This document shows positions 24,172 through 31,900 of a DNA stretch of 64,000 bases, in pieces; the stretch's first letter is position 1; every line of letters begins with the position of its first letter. Made by a program: the position numbers and the translations under genes. The stretch spans positions 682,001 to 746,000 of the forward strand of contig NZ_BAABJG010000006.1 of the NCBI RefSeq assembly GCF_039543185.1, read 5' to 3'. The notes beneath the pieces are model-generated. The model did not search any database and was not told the origin of the DNA. It saw nothing but the letters and a program-made list of their open reading frames with translations. This stretch comes from Paenibacillus_S vulneris (GTDB lineage Bacteria; Bacillota; Bacilli; Paenibacillales; NBRC-103111).

Positions 24172-25026
24172 GTGGCAGATTCAGACAGCAATCTTAAGGA
24201 TACGATTGTTTATTATGATGACTGGTCCAGTCTGGAACCCGTCCGTGTCATTAATACAGTACCTCCGGATAATGTATCGAACTTGACAGCCTCTGACGTA
24301 CAAGCCATGCAAACGACACTATCGTGGACTGCAAGCTCCTCGGATCATATAACCGAATATAGAGTATACAACGGATCGGACTACGTGGGGAGTACAACGT
24401 CAACCACCTATACTGTGGCCGGATTAGAGCAGCAAACCTCTTACACTTTCACGGTGAAAGCGGTAGACCGGGAAGGGCTGATAAGCAGCGGCAGCAGCAT
24501 AACCGTAGCGACCCCCGTTCTGACCTTCGCTCTGGCTATGAATGGGACAACGGATTATGTCCAGACCCCAACCCTTTCATTTGACACGGTCATTATGGAT
24601 ATTTTGGCAGAACCAAAAAGCATGGGGTTTAGCTCCTATCTCGACGCGACCCGGGGAATTCCGCAATCCGCCTTTGGAAGGAACAGCGCGGGGATCGATT
24701 ACCTGCAAGCGGCCTGGAAATCGGTCTATGTCAATGGCGAGGATAAAACCGCTTCTGCCAACAAAGCCGCCATCGTTCCTTCCCAACAACGAATTACCGT
24801 GAAGCTCGTGCTTAAATCCCCCGGCAAGTCGATTTTGGTCATTTTCGCCAACCAGCTTGGGAGCATTCCTATGAAAGGAATCCTATACAGCGTTAAGATC
24901 ATGTCCGGCAATATCGTAACCGCTTTATATGATTTTACGGAGCCTTTCGCAGGAACCGCAGTTCCTGACAAGAGCGGGAACAATCAGACGGCCCGATTGC
25001 AAGGGGGTACTTGGATCAACGGATAA
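24172..25026 (+). CDS. Fibronectin type III plus LamG-like carbohydrate-binding protein
   Basis: 284 residues from GTG 24172, eight bases after AAGGGG; GTG 24163 is an alternative. Residues about 30-115 form an Fn3 domain (Pro-Pro-Asp-Asn-Val, Leu-Ser-Trp, Tyr-X-Val-Tyr, Leu-Glu-Gln-Gln-Thr-Ser-Tyr-Thr-Phe-Thr-Val-Lys-Ala-Val). The rest looks like a LamG/concanavalin-type fold that ends Asn-Gln-Thr-Ala-Arg-Leu-Gln-Gly-Gly. No signal peptide is visible. It pairs with the tailspike-like gene downstream and both resemble phage-tail carbohydrate-recognition parts. Confidence 0.7.
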   Translation: MADSDSNLKDTIVYYDDWSSLEPVRVINTVPPDNVSNLTASDVQAMQTTLSWTASSSDHITEYRVYNGSDYVGSTTSTTYTVAGLEQQTSYTFTVKAVDREGLISSGSSITVATPVLTFALAMNGTTDYVQTPTLSFDTVIMDILAEPKSMGFSSYLDATRGIPQSAFGRNSAGIDYLQAAWKSVYVNGEDKTASANKAAIVPSQQRITVKLVLKSPGKSILVIFANQLGSIPMKGILYSVKIMSGNIVTALYDFTEPFAGTAVPDKSGNNQTARLQGGTWING

Positions 25027-25081
25027 TGTCAGCTGTTGCTGCTGATGATAAGGAATCCAAATCCAACGAGGGGGTGCAGTT

Positions 25082-27835
25082 ATGGATGGGAAGTTGAAGA
25101 AGTTGAAAAATGCCCAGAATGAATATATGTATCCAATAACCGTTTCAGAAGCCGTCTATGTCGATCCCGATACCAGCTTGAAAACATTGCTTGCGGAGAT
25201 GGGCTCCAAAATCGGTTCACCTAATTCCTACGTCATAGAATTGGACCGATGGAATATTCACAATGACGGTACCGATGCCGCCGCTACGACACAAGGAATC
25301 AACGACGCTTTAATCTGGGCGAAGTCCAGCGGGTATAATCACGTACTGCTGCCTGCGGGTACGTATAACCTTGTGATTGATACCAATGGGGTTGCCATAA
25401 ATATGCTTAGCGGTATCCATTTCGAAATGAAAAGCGGCTGTGTGCTGCAGCTGGAGGGGAACTCCTCCCCCAACTACCGCATCATTCAGATGCAGCAAAT
25501 AAGCCATGCCAAGGTAACGGGCGGACAAATTGTCGGAGATAAAGCCACGCACCAATATGAGCTCTCTATCGGCTTTGTCAGAGGAGGGGTCAACGCCGAC
25601 GGCTCATTGAACGACGACCCTAACTTTATCCGGAGCGAGGTTATCGACCGGTATGCCCATGCCGGGCTGCTCGCCAATTTCAGGCTGTGGTCCATAGCCG
25701 GAATCTCCGCCAGCAATTACAGCTTTTATCAATACAAGGATACCGTATCCAAGGACACACTGGTGAATTTCCGCACCAACGGGGAATTCGCTCCGGCCGC
25801 CCCTACAGGCAGAGGCTGGTTCGATACAATCGATAAAGTGAACAAAATGATCTTTGTCATCGACATTTCCTCGTCTCCGCTAACCGATGCCCAGATTGCG
25901 CAAATTCGCGCAAAGGTCGACAGCTCCTACTATACTCATGAAGGCGGATACGGGGTTGCCGTAGTGAGCTCGAATCATATTGAAATCGGCGGCATCGAGA
26001 TATCCCATTGTACCGGAGACGGCGTATTTACCGGGATTGGCGTCCGCTACGAGGATCCTTCCCGATATACCCAGGAAGAGATAGGACAGCACATCTATAT
26101 ACACGATTGCCACATTCATCATTGCAGAAGGCAGGGCATATCGTTATGCGGTCCCAATGACGTGTTTGTCGTCAATAATACAATTCATCATATCGGTTAT
26201 GCAGACGATGGAGTCACCACCGACTTTCGTAACGGGACTGCACCCATGTTCGGCATTGACGTGGAATCGATGGTCGGGGAAAGCAACATTCCCTTCAAAA
26301 GCATTTATTTAAACCAGGACGGGCTCGAGACCAATTATCGCATCTATATTTACAATAACTACATTCATCATAATGCCAAAGGACACTTCGTTAACGTCGA
26401 CGGAACCCATATTACGCTGCAAAACAATACGTTCGAGGGCTACAACATCGGGGGAATCAGCTCCTATCCTACACAATGGCACATCAAATACCTTAACAAT
26501 ACGTTCATTCAATGCACCTTGGTCGTAAAAGGAAATAACGTGGTCAACGGTGCCGTGTTCCAGAAAGCGAATTTGAATTTGCTGGATGTTCAAGGCGCGA
26601 TGATTGACAATTGCCAAATCAAAGACGGATTGTTCTATGGCTCAAGCATTTACGGTTATTTGGGAACCCCATCCGCTATTGATACTGCGACGGGAACGTT
26701 TACCTACAAAGCTCCTCATGGGATGGGCAACGGGGCCCAGGTCTGCTTCGAGCAATGGTTCGGCAGGGTGCCGGCGGGGATTAGCGTGGATAAAGTATAC
26801 TATACGGTCAATGTGACAGCGACAAGCTTTCAAGTATCCGAGACAAGGGGCGGAAGTCCGGTCGTACTAACGGACGGCGGTGTGACGGGCTTTAACCTTT
26901 CACGCTACAATTACGGCAGATGCTACATTTCCAATATAACGGTCGAAACCGATTGGAGCGATACGACAGGTAACATCGGGTTCATGCCGCTCATCGCCGG
27001 GGCTGTCCTTACCAATATTAAAGTAAAAAACGGTTCGGTATCGATTAAAGCACCGGACAACTATGTAGGCAGACCTAATATCGTGACAGGTCTTACCTTG
27101 CTGGAAAGCGGCGGTATACTGCAAGCGAGCGACTTAAGCAATATGAAAGTGCTGAAGGTAAGATCGAAAGCCATGGGCGGCGACGTGACCTTAGGCTCCT
27201 TAACTCCTTATTCCAGAGTCAATATCGACAGCGCGCTGTTTCAAGGGGTTCAAGTCAATCTGGAGGAAGCCTATCTTACCAACGGCACGTTCATTAACAG
27301 TATTCTTTATAAGCAGGACCGCACTAACAAATCCGTTATCATGAGCAGTTACATGGAAAATACGTCTCTCTCCTTACACTGGATAACGAATGAAAATTCG
27401 ATCACTATAACCAAGTGCTTGTTCAATAATGTGTCTATCGATGCGAGTGCCTCCGTAAAATTTATTGACAATTACAATATCAATACCGGCTTGCCTGATA
27501 ACCGCATGAGTGCGCCCCCTTCCGGAGGCAGATACGTCCTCGGGCAAATCATCTATAACTCCGCGCCTAAGCCCGGCGGATACGTAGGCTGGATTTGCAC
27601 GACAGAAGGCTATGCGGCCAATCAAGCATGGGCGGCATCGAAAGCCTTTGCACAGGGGGCCCGAATTCAGGCCGGCGGTCACGTATACGAGGCTGTGACG
27701 GCAGGCACTTCCGGAACCGTTCCTCCGGTTTTCCCGACCGCAACTGGCGGTACTGTCACCGATAATACGCTGATATGGAAGGAAATCGGCCTGCAGGCCG
27801 TATTTAACACTTTTGGTCCGATAAGCGCCAATTAA
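25082..27835 (+). CDS. Right-handed beta-helix (pectate lyase-like) protein resembling phage tailspikes
   Basis: 917 residues; ATG 25082 has GAGGGGG upstream. The N-terminus (about residues 1-45, with Tyr-Pro-Ile-Thr and Thr-Leu-Lys-Thr-Leu-Leu) resembles the short attachment segment of siphophage tail fibres. Residues about 60-480 show beta-helix turns rich in Asn/His and 'NNTIHH'/'NNYIHH' repeats, as in pectate lyase superfamily tailspikes. The last 90 residues resemble a CBM5/12-like module (Gly-X-X-Tyr-Glu-Ala, Ala-Trp-Ala-Ala-Ser). No signal peptide. It probably binds or cleaves a polysaccharide, perhaps the EPS encoded next door, but no catalytic residues can be assigned. Confidence 0.75.
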   Translation: MDGKLKKLKNAQNEYMYPITVSEAVYVDPDTSLKTLLAEMGSKIGSPNSYVIELDRWNIHNDGTDAAATTQGINDALIWAKSSGYNHVLLPAGTYNLVIDTNGVAINMLSGIHFEMKSGCVLQLEGNSSPNYRIIQMQQISHAKVTGGQIVGDKATHQYELSIGFVRGGVNADGSLNDDPNFIRSEVIDRYAHAGLLANFRLWSIAGISASNYSFYQYKDTVSKDTLVNFRTNGEFAPAAPTGRGWFDTIDKVNKMIFVIDISSSPLTDAQIAQIRAKVDSSYYTHEGGYGVAVVSSNHIEIGGIEISHCTGDGVFTGIGVRYEDPSRYTQEEIGQHIYIHDCHIHHCRRQGISLCGPNDVFVVNNTIHHIGYADDGVTTDFRNGTAPMFGIDVESMVGESNIPFKSIYLNQDGLETNYRIYIYNNYIHHNAKGHFVNVDGTHITLQNNTFEGYNIGGISSYPTQWHIKYLNNTFIQCTLVVKGNNVVNGAVFQKANLNLLDVQGAMIDNCQIKDGLFYGSSIYGYLGTPSAIDTATGTFTYKAPHGMGNGAQVCFEQWFGRVPAGISVDKVYYTVNVTATSFQVSETRGGSPVVLTDGGVTGFNLSRYNYGRCYISNITVETDWSDTTGNIGFMPLIAGAVLTNIKVKNGSVSIKAPDNYVGRPNIVTGLTLLESGGILQASDLSNMKVLKVRSKAMGGDVTLGSLTPYSRVNIDSALFQGVQVNLEEAYLTNGTFINSILYKQDRTNKSVIMSSYMENTSLSLHWITNENSITITKCLFNNVSIDASASVKFIDNYNINTGLPDNRMSAPPSGGRYVLGQIIYNSAPKPGGYVGWICTTEGYAANQAWAASKAFAQGARIQAGGHVYEAVTAGTSGTVPPVFPTATGGTVTDNTLIWKEIGLQAVFNTFGPISAN

Positions 27836-27841
27836 CCCTTA

Positions 27842-27869
27842 GGCTGCCGTTAGTACGGCGCCTTTTTTA
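27842..27869 (+). terminator. Rho-independent terminator after the beta-helix gene
   Basis: GGC-TGCCG, a six-base loop, CGGC-GCC and TTTTTTAT directly follow the stop codon of the beta-helix gene at 27835. Confidence 0.8.
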
Positions 27870-27903
27870 TTATTTAGTGCAACCAATTAGTTGGTCTATA
27901 TAT

Positions 27904-28266
27904 TCAAATCGAGCAAGCCATTAGTATATTGCCATCAAGGTCCTTAAAATTAATAACATCTTGATTCTTACTAACTATTTCAACTCCAAGCTCGGTTAGG
28001 AATTGTATCGTTGCTTCATTATCAGGTGTAGTTAAACTAAAAATAGGCTCAGATAATGGGTTTACATCATCTCGTTTTTTCAAAAAAATATTTGAACAAT
28101 GGCTGTCACTTAAATCGAAAATATGAATATCTTCTCTAGTTTTTTCGGGCATGGGTAAACCCAGCACTTTACAGTACCATTCAACTGATTTCTTTACATC
28201 TGTTACATAAACGAATACAGCAGGAACAATTGGCTTAATAGGTGTTGCTTGAAGATATTCTCCCAT
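27904..28266 (-). CDS. VOC (glyoxalase/bleomycin-resistance fold) family protein
   Basis: 120 residues with the VOC opening (Pro-Ala-Val-Phe-Val-Tyr-Val-Thr-Asp-Val-Lys-Lys-Ser-Val-Glu-Trp-Tyr) and the closing Asp-Leu-Asp-Gly-Asn-Ile-Leu. These two beta-alpha-beta-beta-beta units are typical, but the substrate cannot be told. The gene is much more AT-rich than its neighbours and stands alone on the minus strand between plus-strand genes, suggesting separate acquisition. ATG 28266 follows GGGGG. Confidence 0.8.
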   Translation of the reverse strand: MGEYLQATPIKPIVPAVFVYVTDVKKSVEWYCKVLGLPMPEKTREDIHIFDLSDSHCSNIFLKKRDDVNPLSEPIFSLTTPDNEATIQFLTELGVEIVSKNQDVINFKDLDGNILMACSI

Positions 28267-28434
28267 AAAGTGCCCCCGTAGTGTTGGAATATATTACCTA
28301 CCCAATAGTAACTCATTACATCCCGGATGTATACATTAACAATCGCTCATTCCTGCCAGTTAGTTCTAGGAAATCAACAACAGGGCCTACATCTTAAAAA
28401 CGGATAGTTCTCAAATCAATCCATTTGATGTATG

Positions 28435-28450
28435 ATTCTTAATAACGAAC
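28435..28450. promoter_or_regulatory. SinR-like box before the small secreted protein gene
   Basis: ATTCTTAATAACGAAC matches the lasso-leader box (GTTCTTAATAACGAAT) at all but the two end bases. It starts inside a possible -10 (TATGAT, 28431-28436) with a weak -35 (TTCTCA, 28408-28413), so it would lie at the start site as in the lasso operon. Confidence 0.65.
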
Positions 28451-28490
28451 ATTTCTTTACATTTTATTTACAAGAGGAGGGTTGGCAATT

Positions 28491-28793
28491 ATGCGGCATA
28501 TCCAGAGGCTCCTTTGTATCACACTGCTCACCATCGCCTTCGTACTGCCTACAACCGCTTTCGCTTCAACCGGATCGGAAAATCAGAGCGGCATAACGAA
28601 TCAGAAGCTTTCCAGCCATTCAAGCTGGGAGCAATTCTTCTCGTCCCTATTCTCCCACAAAAAAGATAAAGACGATGATTGGAAGCATGCAACGGATAAG
28701 GACAAAGACTTCAAGGACTGGTATGACAAGCACAAGGACGATTGTCCTGAAGGCGAATCCGACGACATTTGGAGAAAATGGTTTTGTTATTAG
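28491..28793 (+). CDS. Small secreted Asp/Lys-rich protein, candidate matrix protein
   Basis: 100 residues from ATG 28491, which has GAGGAGGG nine bases upstream; a TTG at 28482 is not needed. Residues 1-25 are a signal peptide with an Ala-Phe-Ala-Ser cleavage site. The mature part has a Ser/Gln-rich start and then a highly charged Asp/Lys segment (Lys-Lys-Asp-Lys-Asp-Asp-Asp-Trp) with several Trp residues and two Cys near the end (Asp-Asp-Cys-Pro and Trp-Phe-Cys-Tyr). I recognise no family. The SinR-like box upstream puts it in the same predicted regulon as the EPS and lasso genes. Confidence 0.7.
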   Translation: MRHIQRLLCITLLTIAFVLPTTAFASTGSENQSGITNQKLSSHSSWEQFFSSLFSHKKDKDDDWKHATDKDKDFKDWYDKHKDDCPEGESDDIWRKWFCY

Positions 28794-28883
28794 CAGCTGC
28801 CCTCCTTCTTGTATGGATGAAATAACCCCACAAAGCAGGGCTTAGTCTTCGAGGCAGGCCCATTCAATTATTGTGCGGGGAGC

Positions 28884-28933
28884 AAAAAAGGGTTATCCAG
28901 TACAAGTCGTCAGACTTGGCAGGATAACCCTTT
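28884..28933 (-). terminator. Long terminator of the S-layer pectate lyase gene
   Basis: AAAGGGTTATCC pairs exactly with GGATAACCCTTT, and the loop holds a further CAAGTC-GTCA-GACTTG stem. On the minus strand TTTTTT follows. It starts 20 bp after the S-layer stop and may also stop plus-strand transcripts from 28491. Confidence 0.85.
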
Positions 28934-28952
28934 CCTGTTTGATAATCAAAAT

Positions 28953-31900
28953 TTATTTGTTCATAAATTCCACATATTGAAGAAGGCGCTTGAGCATAAC
29001 GGCCGCTTCCGCGCGCGTTGCTTTATTGCCAGGAGCGAAGGCTTTGTCGGTTACACCGTTGACAATGCCCGCATGAACCGCCCCGGCTACGGCCTCCTTA
29101 GCCCAGCTGGAAATATCCTTACTATCGGCGAATACTGAGAGGTTGCCGATACTCGAATCGCTTGTTTTGCCCATGAGCTTGATCGCGCGTACGATCATGG
29201 CCGCCATCTGCTCACGGGTAATGGTAGCGTTCGGCTGGAAGGTGCCGTCTTCAAACCCTTCGACAAGTCCTGCTTTCGATGCCGCTCCCACATACCCTGC
29301 ATACCATTCCGATTGGACATCGGAGAATTGGGCAGTCGACTCTGTTGGAAGAGCCGCAGCGCGTACGAGCAGCGCCGCGAATTCAGCGCGTGTAATCGAA
29401 GCGTCAGGTGCAAAAGACGTATCCGAGATCCCGTTTACGACCCCTTTGGAAGCGAGCAGCTCCGTATCGCTCTTCGCCCAGTGTCCCTGTAAATCTGCAA
29501 AGGTTTTGGATGCCTTCACAATAGCATACATGCTGTTGCCGGAGCGTTTTACAGCCGCTTCCGTCGTTCCGTTAACCGTAGTGAATACAGCTGGAACGAA
29601 GCTTACTTCGTTGCTGTCCGGATTGTACAATACCGCTGTCAATTCGGAGAATGGAGCCGTTTGGGTGAGAGTCATTGATCTTGTCACATAAGTGCCGCCG
29701 AAGTCGGTGACCGTAACGGACTTGCCGTTCCCCTCCGCTTTAAGGACGAAATCGATAGGACCGGTCAAGACCGTCATTCCCGATTCCTTCGCTTTGGCTG
29801 ACATTTGGGCAGCCGTCGTACCCGATACTTTCTCGATCGTCAGGCTGATGGTAACCTGGTCGGACGCAGCGCCAAGCGACTTAGCCAATTCCGCGATGCG
29901 GAGCACTTTGACCGGCAGATCATAAGCTGCTAGACCGGTTTTGATCGACAGCACCGCATTAGGAGCCGCCTGTGCCCCGGCTGCCAGTACGCTTGCAGGC
30001 AATTCCACTTTGACGATGGACTCCGAGCTGGTTACTTCCATCGTAATTCTCTGATCGGCCTTGCCCTTCAACGCCTCAAATGCTTTGGCCAATGCATCTG
30101 CTGCTACAGCCCATTTGGCTGTTTTCTTGCCATTCTCGGTCACCACAACAGCTTCGCCTGTCAATCTGGTGCCGTCCTGTGTCGTGCCGGTGCTGCTGCC
30201 GCTGCCGCCCGTTGACGAAGAACCGCTTGAGCCGCTGCTGCCTTTTCCCGGGCTGCTGCTGCCATACGTTCTCGCACTCGCTTGAGCGGAATAGGAGCTT
30301 TCCCCTGCAGCATTTGATGCTGTGACGACGTAGAAGTATTCCGTGAAAGGAAGCAGTCCGTCGAAGGAATAAGTTGCGCCGGTTACATTGGAAGCCACTT
30401 TCGTATAAGGCCCGTTGTTGATCGTGCTTTGGTAGATCGTATAGCTCGATGCTCCCGCTGCCTGCGTCCATTTCAGTGCCACCGCACGATATCCGCCCTC
30501 AGCCGTCAAGCCGACGGGTGCTGCCGGTACTTGAGGTTGTACCACGGCTGCTGTCGGAGTAGCGCTAGCTGCATTCGAATAACCGCTCTCTCCGTTCGCA
30601 TTGCCGGCCGTTACTTTATAGTAATACGTTGTGCCGTTGACCAGGCCCGTGTTAGTATACACGGCGTCGGTCACATTTGCTGCGATTTTTGCATAAGTTC
30701 CGTTTTCTGAGGCGCTGCGATAGACATTGTAGTAGGTTGCGCCTGTAACAGTTGCCCACGACAGTGTTACTTGGGTGTCTCCTGCTGCTGCCGCCAAGTC
30801 GGCTGGTGCTGCCGGAGCGGTTCCTGGTGTCGGAGCGATAAATGTAAGGAAATCTCCCCAAATAATGCTTCCATCCGCATTTCTTTGATAAGGCACGATC
30901 GGCTGCAAGCTTATGAAATTCGCATCTGTCAGTTTGACCCCAGACTTGTTCATGGAAACGGAGCCGTCGAACATGTAGTTCGTATCCGAGATCAAATTCT
31001 GCGGATAGTTATCTTTTGCCCCGCTGTTCACATAGTCCTTTTGATAAGAGATAAACCCGTCAATTTTGAAATCTGTAGGAATGCCTGCGTACGAAGTGAA
31101 GTTCAAGTTCGCTCTTGCATTGTTAAACCCGATGTTATTTTCTGCTCTTACGCCCGGGTTGCTGTTGCTTGTAAAACCATAAGCTCCATTTCCAAAAGCG
31201 ATGCTGTTTCGGATGATATGAGGTACGTAGATTCCTTCGCCTCCGAGCTTAAAGCCGTTTTTATCCCCTTTGCCTACATCGCCATTCGTCAATGTGCCGT
31301 TGTTGTAGGCAATGCTATCCTCTATGATAACAGCGCCGATGGCTCCGGAGCCGGCTTTCGTATACAGGTCCCATCCGTCATCAATATTGTTATGGGATAT
31401 ACAACCTCTGAAAATATTGCCTTCGCCCACCGTTAATTTGGCGGCAAAACCGTCGGCATTGTTCTCGGACGGGTCACGGTTATCGAACGACTCGCTGTTC
31501 AAAATCAGGTTGTAGGACGGCCATTGCGCTTTGTCCTCGGAGTCATCCGTACGGCTGATTTGAAGCCCTGTGTCCCCGTTCTCATAGAATCGGCTGGCCT
31601 CCACTATGTTATGGTTTCCGCCTACCGTGAATCCTTTCGTATTATCTGCGGACCGGGCAAAGTCGATGCCTTTTACATGCCAGTAATTCCCGCTCAGTAC
31701 AACGCCTTCAGATTTCTTGTTAAAGTCGATTACCGGCTTTGCTCCAGGTGCCGCAACAAGGTACTTCATCGCTTGCTCTGTGCCGTCATTGTATTTTTTA
31801 ATTTCAAGCTTCGAGCTGCGCACATAATTGCCGTCGAGCAGGATGATTTTTTGCCCCGCTCTTACATAAGCCACGGCTGTGTCCAAATCCAAAGGATTGT

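Noticed and set aside
24172..27835. Prophage call for the tailspike-like genes
   Set aside because: No capsid, portal, terminase, tail-tube, integrase or lysis gene lies nearby; the two genes are bordered by EPS genes and a VOC gene.
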